Of a DNA stretch of 64,000 nucleotides, positions 55,989-64,000 are shown piece after piece. The DNA comes from Pseudomonadota bacterium. GTDB taxonomy: Bacteria; Pseudomonadota; Gammaproteobacteria; Burkholderiales; Burkholderiaceae_B. Within the stretch, counting starts at the first letter, position 1. Every line of letters starts with the position of its first letter. A program made the position numbers and the translations under genes. Location: the NCBI GenBank assembly GCA_023439305.1, contig JAEXOO010000018.1:1-64000 (forward strand). The letters are read 5' to 3'. The notes beneath the pieces are model-generated. The model was given only the letters and a program-made list of their open reading frames with translations. It searched no databases and was not told the origin of the DNA.

Positions 55989-56810
55989 CTAAATCTGGGT
56001 TCCGGACCGCATCGGCACGAAGCGGACCGCTTCAAGTTCTTCGCGACGCCAGCTCGCCTGTCCGGTGCGCTCCACCAGGACCAGGCGCTGCTGCGTCGTG
56101 CCTTCGGGAGCGATCAAGCGCCCGCCCAAGGCCAGTTGTTCCAACAAGGTCCGGGGTATCACCGGACCGGCTGCCGCCACCACGATAGCATCGTAGGGAG
56201 CGGCGGCAGCGTAACCTTTCATTCCGTCACCAAACAACAGCCGTGCGCGCTGAGAAAGCCCCAATTGCCGCATATGATCGCGGGCCATATCGTACAGCCC
56301 TTTGATGCGCTCGATAGCGTAAACCTCTTTGACCAATTGTGCCAAAACTGCGGCCTGATAACCACATCCAGCGCCTACTTCAAGTACTTTATTAGGTATT
56401 TTTTGGTCACAGACGAGTGAAATCATGTGGGCAACCACCCAGGGCTGGGAGATGGTCTGGGCAAAACCGATGGGCAGTGCATCGTCCTCGTAGGCGCGAC
56501 TGGCCAGACCTTCGTCCACAAACACGTGCCTGGGGACGGCATTCATCGCCGCCAGCACACGCTCGTCCACAATGCCCTGCCTGCGCAGGCGCTCAATCAT
56601 CATGCCACGCGAGCGTTCCGAGTTCAAACCAAGATTGACACTTGTTGACACTTGCTGTGACACGGAGCCCGCCGGGGTGGGCTGCAGCTGGCCGCGCTGC
56701 ACAATACGCGTATTGCTGTTGCTGGCGGATAGCCCGCTGCCCAGCCTGGACTTGCCGAAGCGATTGGTCGTGCCGTCCGCAAACGGGTAGCGGTTATCGG
56801 GCTTGCGCAT
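55989..56810 (-). CDS. pcm: Protein-L-isoaspartate O-methyltransferase
   Basis: A 273-residue Pcm that repairs isoaspartyl residues using SAM. Core motifs are VLEVGAGCGYQAAVLAQLVK, ALPIGFAQTISQPWVVAHMI and DAIVVAAAGPVIPRTLLEQL. It has an N-terminal extension of about 65 residues, Ser/Asn/Gln-rich and probably disordered, as seen in other betaproteobacteria. The ATG is four bases after the surE stop. Confidence 0.9.
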   Translation of the reverse strand: MRKPDNRYPFADGTTNRFGKSRLGSGLSASNSNTRIVQRGQLQPTPAGSVSQQVSTSVNLGLNSERSRGMMIERLRRQGIVDERVLAAMNAVPRHVFVDEGLASRAYEDDALPIGFAQTISQPWVVAHMISLVCDQKIPNKVLEVGAGCGYQAAVLAQLVKEVYAIERIKGLYDMARDHMRQLGLSQRARLLFGDGMKGYAAAAPYDAIVVAAAGPVIPRTLLEQLALGGRLIAPEGTTQQRLVLVERTGQASWRREELEAVRFVPMRSGTQI

Positions 56811-56814
56811 GGCT

Positions 56815-57555
56815 TTACTCCGCCCAGGCCCGTACGCCGGCCAGATGCTCGTAATTGGTCAGGTCCACGCGCAGCGGTGTGACGGAAACGGCCAATTGCT
56901 CCACAGCGCCGAAGTCGGTGTCCTCGGCGCTGTCGGACACCCGTCCTACCGGACCGATCCAATAGACGGGATCGCCATAGGGGGTACGGCTCTTGATGAC
57001 GGGCTCAGACGGATGGCGCTTGCCCAGCCGCGTGACCCGCAATCCTTTCAGAGCGTCGTAGGGCACGGCCGGAATATTGACGTTGAGCAGCGTATTGGGG
57101 GCCAAGGGCTGGCGCCGGCAGCGCTCGACCACTTCTCGGGCGATGCGCGCCGCGCTGTCCAGGTGCGGCCAGCCGCGCTCGATCAGAGAAAAGGCGATGG
57201 CCGGTATCCCGAACAGGTGCCCTTCCATAGCAGCTGCCACTGTTCCGGAATACAGCGTGTCGTCGCCCATATTGGCGCCGTTATTGATGCCCGACACCAC
57301 CAGGTCAGGGCGGAAATCCAGCAAGCCGGTCAGCGCCACGTGCACGCAATCGGACGGTGTACCATTGACATAATAAAAACCATTGCTCGCCTGTCGTACC
57401 GACAAAGGACGGTTCAAGGTCAGGGAATTGCTGGCTCCGCTGCAATTGGTCTCGGGCGCAATAACGGTGAGCTCGCCCAGGCCTTGCAGGGCCTGATGCA
57501 AGGCCTCGATGCCGGCCGCGTTGTAACCATCATCATTGGACACCAGAATACGCAT
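56815..57555 (-). CDS. surE: 5'-nucleotidase SurE
   Basis: A 246-residue survival protein E, a metal-dependent nucleotidase. MRILVSNDDGYNAAGIEALH has the metal-binding Asp-Asp. APETNCSGASNSLTLNRPLS and DLVVSGINNGANMGDDTLYS complete the family signature. It is the first gene of the surE-pcm-nlpD operon, divergent from plsY. Confidence 0.95.
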   Translation of the reverse strand: MRILVSNDDGYNAAGIEALHQALQGLGELTVIAPETNCSGASNSLTLNRPLSVRQASNGFYYVNGTPSDCVHVALTGLLDFRPDLVVSGINNGANMGDDTLYSGTVAAAMEGHLFGIPAIAFSLIERGWPHLDSAARIAREVVERCRRQPLAPNTLLNVNIPAVPYDALKGLRVTRLGKRHPSEPVIKSRTPYGDPVYWIGPVGRVSDSAEDTDFGAVEQLAVSVTPLRVDLTNYEHLAGVRAWAE

Positions 57556-57668
57556 GGTTCAGTTCCGTTAAAAATCAGACACGGGTAGCGAATTGTACCC
57601 GTTCGTTTTGGAATTTTGCGGCAAGGCCAGTAGAATTGCGCGCAACTATCACTGTGGAGCCCAAGCTC

Positions 57669-58313
57669 ATGAATGCTGTTCCCTTTGCCCTGGCTGCCTT
57701 GCTGGTGGCTGCGGTCTCGTACCTGCTGGGCTCCCTGCCCTTTGCCGTCATTGTCAGCAAAGTCATGGGACTGCAGGATCCGCGCACTTTCGGCTCCAAG
57801 AACCCGGGCGCCACCAATGTGTTGCGCACAGGGAACAAGAAGGCCGCCATTCTGACGCTGCTGGGCGATGCCTTCAAGGGCTGGCTGGCTGTCTTTCTGA
57901 CTCAGCAGGCCATCGCCGCCTGGGGCTGGGCGCCCGCCCTGGCCGGCATCAGCGCCCTGTTCGCCTTCCTGGGGCACTTATTCCCTGTATTCCTGGGCTT
58001 CAAGGGCGGCAAGGGCGTGGCGACCGCCATCGGCGTGATTCTGGCCCTGACGCCCTGGCTGGCGCTGGCAACCATCGCCACCTGGCTGATCATCGCCTGG
58101 GTAAGCCGTTATTCTTCGCTGGCCGCCATTGTCAGCGCCGTCTTCGTACCCTTTTTCTACCTGCTGGGCGGCAACGTCGCCTGGCCTCTGAATGGCGCGG
58201 TGGCCGCCTGCCTGATCGTGATCGCCGCCTTGCTGCTGTGGCGCCACCAGGACAACATCCGCCGCCTGATGACGGGCAAAGAAAGCAAGATCGGCGCCGG
58301 CAAGAAGAAGTAA
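57669..58313 (+). CDS. plsY: Acyl-phosphate glycerol-3-phosphate acyltransferase
   Basis: A 214-residue integral membrane enzyme that starts phospholipid synthesis by acylating glycerol 3-phosphate. Motifs: SYLLGSLPFAVIVSKVMGL, GSKNPGATNVLRTGNKKAAI, and LGHLFPVFLGFKGGKGVATA. ATG 57669 gives the normal N-terminus; an upstream frame start lacks homology. It ends in a basic tail and converges on tsaD. Confidence 0.9.
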   Translation: MNAVPFALAALLVAAVSYLLGSLPFAVIVSKVMGLQDPRTFGSKNPGATNVLRTGNKKAAILTLLGDAFKGWLAVFLTQQAIAAWGWAPALAGISALFAFLGHLFPVFLGFKGGKGVATAIGVILALTPWLALATIATWLIIAWVSRYSSLAAIVSAVFVPFFYLLGGNVAWPLNGAVAACLIVIAALLLWRHQDNIRRLMTGKESKIGAGKKK

Positions 58314-58320
58314 GCGCTCA

Positions 58321-58341
58321 GGGGCGATGAGCCATCGCCCC
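58321..58341. terminator. Hairpin between plsY and tsaD
   Basis: GGGGCGATG / CATCGCCCC, a perfect 9-bp stem with a 3-base loop between two convergent genes. No T-tract is present, so it is a candidate Rho-assisted or bidirectional stop. Confidence 0.5.
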
Positions 58342-58353
58342 GCAATCGGGCCA

Positions 58354-59412
58354 TCAGGCCCCGGCCTGCTCCAGCGGCACATTCACGCTGGCCAGCTCCC
58401 AGCGCGGCCGGATGGCAAAGCCATGGCGCGACGCATCCAGCTCGACCAGCCCATGCCGCACGCGCAAGGCCGCCGCGAACGCGATCATGGCGCCATTGTC
58501 GGTACAGAATTCCAGCGGCGGGAAGAACACCTCGCCCCGCATCTTGCACATGGCTTGCTGGAGCTGCGCCCGTAAATGACGGTTGGCGCCTACGCCCCCC
58601 GCCACCACCAGCCGCTTCAGCCCGCTTTGCTTCAAGGCCTTGATCGCCTTGGCCGCCAGCACATCCACAATCGCACTTTCAGTGGCCGCCGCCAGATCGG
58701 CGCGCTGCTGCCCGGTGATGCCGCCGTCTTCTTGCTCCAGCTTGCGCAACCGCGTCAGCACCGCCGTCTTCAGGCCGCTGAAACTGAAATCCAGATCCTT
58801 GCTGTGCAGCATGGGGCGTGGCAAGACATACACGGACGGGTCGCCCTGCTCGGCCAGACGAGACAAGGCCGGACCGCCGGGATAGCCCAGGCCCATCAGC
58901 TTGGCGCTTTTGTCGAAGGCTTCACCGGCCGCATCGTCCAGGGTTTCGCCCAATAACTCGTACTGCCCCACGCCGTCGACCCGCATGATCTGCGTATGCC
59001 CACCCGACACCAGCAAGGCCACAAACGGAAAGTCGGGACGCGGTTCTGCCAGCAACGGCGACAGCAAATGGCCTTCCAGATGGTGCACGGCTATGGTGGG
59101 CTTGCCCAGCGACCAGGCTATCGCCTGCGCGACGCTGGCGCCGACCAGCAAGGCGCCGGCCAGACCGGGGCCGGCGGTATAGGCGATCGCATCCACATCA
59201 GACAAAGCCAGGCCCGCTTCGGACAGCACCTGGCGCGTCAGGGGTAGCACCCGCCGGATGTGATCGCGTGAGGCCAGTTCGGGCACGACGCCGCCGTAAT
59301 CGCGATGCATGGCGATCTGGCTGTGCAAGGCATGGGCCAGCAGGCCGCGTTCCGTGTGGACCAGCGCCACGCCGGTCTCGTCACAGGAGCTTTCAAATCC
59401 AAGAATATTCAT
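58354..59412 (-). CDS. tsaD: tRNA threonylcarbamoyladenosine transferase
   Basis: A 352-residue TsaD (Kae1) that puts the threonylcarbamoyl group on A37 of ANN-decoding tRNAs. It opens ILGFESSCDETGVALVHTER, has the metal site HHLEGHLLSPLLAEPR, VALLVSGGHTQIMRV and the late FPPLEFCTDNGAMIAFAAAL with the Asp. A full-length, standard copy. Confidence 0.95.
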   Translation of the reverse strand: MNILGFESSCDETGVALVHTERGLLAHALHSQIAMHRDYGGVVPELASRDHIRRVLPLTRQVLSEAGLALSDVDAIAYTAGPGLAGALLVGASVAQAIAWSLGKPTIAVHHLEGHLLSPLLAEPRPDFPFVALLVSGGHTQIMRVDGVGQYELLGETLDDAAGEAFDKSAKLMGLGYPGGPALSRLAEQGDPSVYVLPRPMLHSKDLDFSFSGLKTAVLTRLRKLEQEDGGITGQQRADLAAATESAIVDVLAAKAIKALKQSGLKRLVVAGGVGANRHLRAQLQQAMCKMRGEVFFPPLEFCTDNGAMIAFAAALRVRHGLVELDASRHGFAIRPRWELASVNVPLEQAGA

Positions 59413-59645
59413 GTCGCTATTTTACCTTGCCGCCCCGCCCCGCATCACAAATTGTTGCCCCCGCGCCACCCCTTGCCATTGCTTGGAAAACGGTCCATTG
59501 TGCACGCATAAAGAGTGCAACGTGATGTGTCAGTCATGGTTAAAATCGTCATCCATCCCAGAGCCTGATGACGCATATCGTACCCAGACGCGATTACAGG
59601 CACTGATCGAGCATTGACCGCATATCAACCACGAGGGGGAAGACC

Positions 59646-60938
59646 ATGTTTGAACGCTTATTCAAACTCTCTGAGCATGGCACCAATTTCCGCACCGAGG
59701 TCCTGGCAGGTATCACTACCTTCTTGACCATGTCCTACATCATTTTCGTCAACCCTGACATTCTGTCGTCCACGGGCATGGATCGCAACGCGGTCTTCGT
59801 AGCGACCTGCCTGGCCGCCGCTCTGGGCACGTTCATCATGGCTTTCCTGGCCAACTGGCCGATCGGCATGGCGCCGGGCATGGGGCTGAATGCCTTCTTC
59901 GCCTTCACCGTGGTCGCCACGCTGGGCTATACCTGGCAGCAAGCGCTGGGTGCTGTCTTCATTTCCGGCGTGATCTTTCTGCTGCTGACTGTAACCGGCA
60001 TCCGCGGCTGGCTGATACGTGGCATTCCGAAGTCGCTGCAAAGCGCCATTGCCGCCGGTATCGGCATGTTTCTGGGCCTGATCGCCCTGATGACCTCTGA
60101 AATCGTGGTAGCCCATCCAGCGACCAAGATCGGCCTGGGCGATCTGACCAAACCCGGCGCCCTGTATGCCATCCTGGGCTTTTTCATTATTGCCGCGCTG
60201 GACGCCCTGAAAGTGCGCGGCGCGATCCTGATCGGTATTCTGGCCATTACCGTGCTGTCCATTCTGACCGGACACAGCCAGTTCGGCGGCGTCGTGTCCA
60301 TGCCTCCATCCCTGTTGCCCACGTTCATGCAACTGGACATCATCGGCGCCCTGCACACCGGCTTCATCCATGTCATCTTGGTATTGGTCCTGGTGGAAGT
60401 GTTTGACGCTACCGGCACCATGATAGGCGTGGCCAAGCGCGCCCGCCTGATCGAAGAAGGCCGCCCGAACCGCCTGGGCCGCGCACTGCTGGCCGACAGC
60501 ACGGCCATCGTGGCCGGTTCCATGCTGGGTACCAGCAGCACCACGGCCTATGTGGAAAGCGCCTCCGGCGTACAGGCCGGAGGTCGCACCGGCCTGACCG
60601 CCCTGACCGTAGGCGTGTTGTTCCTGCTGGCCCTGTTTTTCTCGCCCCTGGCAGCCACCGTACCCGGCTACGCCACTGCCCCCGCCCTGCTGTACGTGGC
60701 CTGCCTGATGATGCGCGAAATCACGGAAGTCAAATGGGAAGACATGACCGAAGCCGTGCCCGCCGCTCTGGCCGCCTTCGCCATGCCCTTCACCTACTCG
60801 ATCGCCAACGGCCTGGCCTTTGGCTTCATCAGCTATGTCGTCATCAAGCTGACGACCGGCCGCTGGCGCGACATCCATCCGGCCACCCTGATCGTGGCCA
60901 TTCTGTTCATCATCAAGTACGGGGTCTATGCCGAATAA
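59646..60938 (+). CDS. NCS2 purine permease (adenine/guanine/hypoxanthine)
   Basis: A 430-residue permease of the AzgA-like NCS2 subgroup (GhxP/AdeP/PbuG relatives) with 12-14 helices. Motifs: GTNFRTEVLAGITTFLTMSY, IGMAPGMGLNAFFAFTVVAT with the conserved GxxPGxGxNAF, and SMLGTSSTTAYVESASGVQA. It imports purine bases with protons. The 233-base upstream region shows no riboswitch that I can recognise. A good ribosome site (GAGGGGG) precedes the ATG. Confidence 0.85.
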   Translation: MFERLFKLSEHGTNFRTEVLAGITTFLTMSYIIFVNPDILSSTGMDRNAVFVATCLAAALGTFIMAFLANWPIGMAPGMGLNAFFAFTVVATLGYTWQQALGAVFISGVIFLLLTVTGIRGWLIRGIPKSLQSAIAAGIGMFLGLIALMTSEIVVAHPATKIGLGDLTKPGALYAILGFFIIAALDALKVRGAILIGILAITVLSILTGHSQFGGVVSMPPSLLPTFMQLDIIGALHTGFIHVILVLVLVEVFDATGTMIGVAKRARLIEEGRPNRLGRALLADSTAIVAGSMLGTSSTTAYVESASGVQAGGRTGLTALTVGVLFLLALFFSPLAATVPGYATAPALLYVACLMMREITEVKWEDMTEAVPAALAAFAMPFTYSIANGLAFGFISYVVIKLTTGRWRDIHPATLIVAILFIIKYGVYAE

Positions 60939-61010
60939 ATAACCTTGCTGCCGTCCGGGATGCCGCTTTGGCCTCCTCGGAAAAGCGGTTACACTGAACG
61001 CATGACCTAC

Positions 61011-61040
61011 AAAGCGGCTGTTTCACCAGCCGCTTTTTTT
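61011..61040 (+). terminator. Purine permease terminator
   Basis: AAGCGGCTG / CAGCCGCTT with a 6-base loop, followed by eight T residues in total on the plus strand. It is about 70 bases after the permease stop. Confidence 0.85.
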
Positions 61041-61130
61041 TACCGTCAGGCCGTCCTGAGACCCATGCCCCCCTGGGGGCTGCACGCCGAAGGCGCCATG
61101 TGCGGATATCATTTTTTGGAGGCGCCACCC

Positions 61131-61511
61131 ATGAGCACCATCGAACTTACCGAGGCCACCTTCCAGGCTGCCGTCGAAGACGGAAAACCCCTTATCATTG
61201 ACTTCTGGGCTCCCTGGTGCGGCCCCTGCCGTCAATTCGCCCCCGTGTTCGAGGCGGCTGCCGCCGAGCATTCGGATGTGACCTTCGCGAAAATCAACAC
61301 CGAAGAGGAACAGGAGCTGGCGGCCGCGCTGCGCATCCGCTCCATTCCCACGCTGATGGTCTTTCGCGAACGCGTTCTGCTGTTCTCGCAGGCCGGCGCC
61401 CTGTCCGCATCCCAATTGAACGAGCTGGTGGAACAGGTCAAGACCGTGGACATGGAAAAAGTCCACGCCGAGATCGCCGCCCAGGAATCGCAGGACAAGC
61501 CACAGAACTAA
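61131..61511 (+). CDS. Thioredoxin-like protein
   Basis: A 126-residue thioredoxin with the active site DFWAPWCGPCRQFAPVFE and the cis-proline loop IRSIPTLMVFRERV. The C-terminus is about 15 residues longer than in TrxA. No signal peptide, so it is cytoplasmic. ATG 61131 has TGGAGG upstream. A large near-perfect palindrome follows the gene. Confidence 0.85.
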   Translation: MSTIELTEATFQAAVEDGKPLIIDFWAPWCGPCRQFAPVFEAAAAEHSDVTFAKINTEEEQELAAALRIRSIPTLMVFRERVLLFSQAGALSASQLNELVEQVKTVDMEKVHAEIAAQESQDKPQN

Positions 61512-61553
61512 GCGCTGCGGCCAGCACGGCTTGCGCCGGCTGACACAGAACCA

Positions 61554-61586
61554 CGACAAACGCCAGGCATTGCCTGGCGTTTGTCG
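61554..61586. terminator. 16-bp perfect dyad between convergent genes
   Basis: Two 16-base arms (CGACAAACGCCAGGCA and its complement) surround a single central base. It lies between the thioredoxin gene and the convergent DUF2024 gene. Without a T-tract it may be a bidirectional terminator or a transcript end stabiliser. Confidence 0.6.
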
Positions 61587-61601
61587 TTGGTCGCGCTTGC
61601 A

Positions 61602-61871
61602 TCAATCGCAGTGCTCAAGCTCGATAATGGCAAAACCGACCCTTTTGACCTCGGCCTCGACCTGCGGCGACGCGGTTTCCACATGGCAGAACCGGCACTC
61701 ACGCGTGCTCAAGTTATCTGCCGGAACCCCTCTGGCCGCCAGATAGCGCCGGCCATACTCCAGCACCGCTTCGGGATTGCGGGCATCGCTCTGCTCGTCC
61801 ACCAGAATATCAAAATGCATGCGCCGGCCGTCCGGACGCCGCACATAGGTATCAAACACTGCGATTCTCAT
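61602..61871 (-). CDS. DUF2024 family protein
   Basis: An 89-residue protein of the DUF2024 family: MRIAVFDTYVRRPDGRRMHF, DILVDEQSDARNPEAVLEYG and the closing CRFCHVETASPQVEAEVKRV. ATG 61871 has AGGTGG upstream. It lies 23 bases after the redoxin gene and is probably co-transcribed. Function unknown; the CxxC suggests metal binding or redox. Confidence 0.8.
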   Translation of the reverse strand: MRIAVFDTYVRRPDGRRMHFDILVDEQSDARNPEAVLEYGRRYLAARGVPADNLSTRECRFCHVETASPQVEAEVKRVGFAIIELEHCD

Positions 61872-61894
61872 GGTCCACCTTTCAAAAACATGCC

Positions 61895-62410
61895 TCAAAA
61901 TGTGCAGACAGGGCCCGACTGCTCGAATCCGGCCGCAGATGCCTGCTGCTCGGGCCTGCCGCGGGCAATCAATTGACCGATGAATGTCCCCAGGCGCAGA
62001 TCATCCAGATGCCCCAGGTGCCGCAGCGCCAACTCGCCATCGCGATCAAACACCATCAAAGTCGGCGTACCGCCCAGCCCCCAGCGCGCCATCGTGCTAG
62101 GTAGGCCGCCTGCTGGAGCAGGCCTGTCGATGGCAATGGGAAAGGTCAGGCGGTATTCGCTGGCAAACACGCGCAAGGCAGCGGGCGTCATGACATGATG
62201 ATGTTCGAACACGCTGTGCAGACCGATGACCGCCAGGTCTTGGCGCGAAAACAGCCCGTTCAAGCTTTGCGCCTGCGGCAGACTGTGACGCACGCAGCCC
62301 GGGCACAGCATCTGAAACACCGTCACTACGACCACCCTGCCGCGCAAGGCGTTCAATTGCAGCGGCTGCGTCGTGTCCAGCCATTCGCTGGCGTCGATTT
62401 CGTAAGACAT
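61895..62410 (-). CDS. Redoxin / peroxiredoxin-like protein
   Basis: A 171-residue thioredoxin-fold protein of AhpC-TSA/redoxin type with VVTVFQMLCPGCVRHSLPQA (CPGC centre) and LGGTPTLMVFDRDGELALRH (cis-proline). It has no signal peptide. The ribosome site AGGGAG precedes its ATG and a strong hairpin lies 20 bases further up. Substrate unknown; with DUF2024 it forms a small redox-type pair. Confidence 0.75.
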   Translation of the reverse strand: MSYEIDASEWLDTTQPLQLNALRGRVVVVTVFQMLCPGCVRHSLPQAQSLNGLFSRQDLAVIGLHSVFEHHHVMTPAALRVFASEYRLTFPIAIDRPAPAGGLPSTMARWGLGGTPTLMVFDRDGELALRHLGHLDDLRLGTFIGQLIARGRPEQQASAAGFEQSGPVCTF

Positions 62411-62430
62411 GACGATCTCCCTGAAGGTCC

Positions 62431-62460
62431 GCCGCCAGGCTTGAGCCCAAGCCTGGCGGC
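62431..62460. promoter_or_regulatory. Hairpin in the redoxin leader
   Basis: GCCGCCAGGCTTG (62431-62443) pairs perfectly with CAAGCCTGGCGGC (62448-62460), 13 bp with a 4-base loop, about 20 bases before the redoxin start. No T-tract on either side. It may stabilise the mRNA or stop transcripts from the aadA-like gene upstream. Confidence 0.45.
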
Positions 62461-62587
62461 ACCTGTTCGTATAAAGAAAGTATGTCGTGAAGATTCAGAT
62501 CCAGGACGGCGGTTCGTACGTAAAACATACCTTTTCGTCCACACGTCAGCAGGCAAAGCAGGCGCCGCGCTGCTCGGATGTCTCAGA

Positions 62588-63364
62588 TCAGACGGCCAAC
62601 TGCTGCTGAATCCAGACAATGCAGGCTTGAACCTGCTGTGGGCAACTGGCCAGTGTGTCTTGCATGCGTCCGAGATACGCCGACTTCGCCTGACTCATCA
62701 CCGGCTGCAACGACACAGGCAAACGCTCCAGCGCCCAGGATGCCGCCTGGTCTTTGGGGACGATCTTGCCCGCGCTCAAGCTGAACCAGACTCGCGCCAG
62801 AGCCAACAAGATATTGCGCTCTTCTCCGGCCCAATCGGACGGCTGACGCCATTGAGCCGCCGTCATATGCAAGGCGATGGCCAGATCAGACTCAGGAACC
62901 TCGTCAAACAGATCCTGGGCAGGCGGCCCTGCCAGGACCCGATTCCACTCCCGCAGCTGGGTCAGCAGGATGGCCAGGTCAAAATCGGGTTCCGGCTCCT
63001 CGATCCGGCCAGCAATCAGGTCTTCCCTCAGCCATTCCCCGAACTGAAGCTCGCGCGAAGGAGGAAATCGCCAGGGCACAATCTGGTCATGAACCAGCAC
63101 TGTCAATTCCACCGCTCGACAGCGCGTGTCCGAGCCTGGCCAGGCTGACACAGCCAACAAATCGCGCATCAATGCCAAACGCGCCCTTGCCGGCAAGGGC
63201 TGATTAACCACCGCCAGCAAATCGATATCGCTCAAGGGGTGCAGCCCTCCTTGCACGGCGGACCCATAAAGATACAAGGCCACAAGCTGCCCGGAAAGGT
63301 GCTGGCCCAGCACGCCCTGAATGCGGGCCAGTTGTAGATCGAAGGCGGATGAAGGCGAGTTCAT
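62588..63364 (-). CDS. AadA-like aminoglycoside nucleotidyltransferase
   Basis: A 258-residue ANT(3'')-type enzyme. The nucleotidyltransferase motif is LYLYGSAVQGGLHPLSDIDL, then VPWRFPPSRELQFGEWLRED and EERNILLALARVWFSLSAGK, all matching AadA. It would adenylylate streptomycin and spectinomycin. There are no integron, attC or insertion sequence traces around it, so it looks like an intrinsic chromosomal gene, not an acquired one. Confidence 0.8.
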   Translation of the reverse strand: MNSPSSAFDLQLARIQGVLGQHLSGQLVALYLYGSAVQGGLHPLSDIDLLAVVNQPLPARARLALMRDLLAVSAWPGSDTRCRAVELTVLVHDQIVPWRFPPSRELQFGEWLREDLIAGRIEEPEPDFDLAILLTQLREWNRVLAGPPAQDLFDEVPESDLAIALHMTAAQWRQPSDWAGEERNILLALARVWFSLSAGKIVPKDQAASWALERLPVSLQPVMSQAKSAYLGRMQDTLASCPQQVQACIVWIQQQLAV

Positions 63365-63410
63365 GCACTTACATTACCAGCCCGGCTGCGAGCTGAACAC
63401 CCATGATGGC

Positions 63411-64000
63411 TCAGTCGGATTCGAGCGGCCCGCAGACGCCTTGCCCGCGGGTCATGTTCACAAAGGTCTGCTGAAAGTCGGCGCTGTTCGTAACCGGCAG
63501 TGCGAGGATCCAGGATACGCCTTCGCCATCGAAGTCCTCCTGCTGCACCTGGACGCCGAAGATATCGAAACGCGACTGCACCAGCGCCAGATCTGCGAAG
63601 GAGCACCGGCAGCGCAACTGCGCCATAGGAATAAGTTCGTGTTTATCGGCCAGCCGCAGGCATTGCGCCGCCGCACCGCCGTAGGCGCGCACCAGACCGC
63701 CTGTGCCCAGCTTGACGCCGCCGAACCAACGAATGACCAGTACGGCGACCCGGTCGCAGCTCTGCCCTTCAATGGCTTGCAGAATGGGCCTGCCCGCCGT
63801 TCCTCCCGGTTCGCCATCGTCGTTGAAACGGTATTCCGCGCCGATTTTGTACGCCCAGCAGTTGTGCGTGGCGTCCGGCACGCCGTTCTCCTGGAAGAAC
63901 TGCAGGGCCTGGACGGCGCTGTCCACCGGGGCGGCCAGCGCCAGGAAGCGACTTTTCTTGATGTCTTCTTCGTAGCGCGCCGGCCCCTGCAGGGTGAACA
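63411..64000 (-). CDS. YigZ/IMPACT family protein (5' end outside)
   Basis: An IMPACT family protein truncated by the window edge. The frame continues to 63998 with FTLQGPARYEEDIKKSRFLA, the usual N-terminal motif. It then has VPDATHNCWAYKIG, FNDDGEPGGTAGRPILQAIE and VIRWFGGVKLGTGGLVRAYG, the full signature. Only a few N-terminal residues should be missing. Proteins of this family have an RNase PH-like fold and are linked to translation regulation. Confidence 0.9.
   Translation of the reverse strand, partial: FTLQGPARYEEDIKKSRFLALAAPVDSAVQALQFFQENGVPDATHNCWAYKIGAEYRFNDDGEPGGTAGRPILQAIEGQSCDRVAVLVIRWFGGVKLGTGGLVRAYGGAAAQCLRLADKHELIPMAQLRCRCSFADLALVQSRFDIFGVQVQQEDFDGEGVSWILALPVTNSADFQQTFVNMTRGQGVCGPLESD

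Noticed and set aside
59413..59645. Purine riboswitch before the NCS2 permease
   Set aside because: I could not find the conserved junction and loop-loop elements of purine riboswitches in the leader.
1..64000. CRISPR arrays, rRNA genes and insertion sequences
   Set aside because: No regularly spaced repeats with unique spacers, no rRNA segments and no transposase were seen.

Overview
The window looks like the chromosome of an Alcaligenes-like betaproteobacterium (family Alcaligenaceae) carrying a large lambdoid prophage. The host assignment rests on a penicillin G acylase of 816 residues resembling the Alcaligenes faecalis enzyme, on the xthA / gmk-rpoZ-spoT neighbourhood, and on a surE-pcm-nlpD-rlmD cluster without rpoS. 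It is inference from remembered families, not a database match.

Bases 1 to about 30,900 are prophage. The gene order is that of lambda read from right to left. Late genes lie on the minus strand (1-10,599): terminase small and large subunits, DUF4055 portal, gp7-like head protein, scaffold, capsid, connector and neck proteins, a DUF3383 sheath, a DUF3277 tube and a tail chaperone with a probable -1 frameshift. This indicates a contractile-tailed virion. Next come a hicAB toxin-antitoxin pair (plus strand) and a Mu-like com gene overlapping a damaged cytosine methyltransferase. The early minus-strand operon runs cro, CII-like, DUF1367, a DUF1364 nuclease, an O-like initiator with internal iterons, a P-like protein, a RuvC-like resolvase, a PD-(D/E)XK nuclease and a Q-like regulator. 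The immunity region has a cro/cI operator of three dyads exactly 26 bp apart and a second operator cluster near 19.27 kb. From there the plus-strand early operon runs through a boxA-like site, about 1 kb of apparently noncoding and highly foldable sequence with tRNA-like parts, small genes, an ERF annealase, a YqaJ-type exonuclease, RdgC, a cytosine methyltransferase with six tandem repeats in its recognition region, and an excisionase-like protein at the right end. No integrase or lysis genes are visible.

From 30.9 kb the sequence is host chromosome: xthA, a small acidic protein, gmk-rpoZ-spoT, a 746-bp gap with nested inverted repeats, azlCD, an M23 peptidase, ppiD, ugpQ, rlmJ, an RluF-like synthase, ubiC, an MFS transporter, an aldo/keto reductase, glnB, an MscS-type channel, argH, penicillin G acylase with a Fur-like box upstream, a FAD oxidoreductase divergent from a TetR regulator with paired operators, rlmD, nlpD-pcm-surE, plsY, tsaD, a purine permease, a thioredoxin, a DUF2024 protein, a redoxin, an AadA-like nucleotidyltransferase and a 5'-truncated YigZ/IMPACT gene.

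The most unusual items are the structured early RNA region with long closing stems, the six-repeat methyltransferase, the com-dcm overlap with its out-of-frame motif IX, and the inverted-repeat island downstream of spoT.
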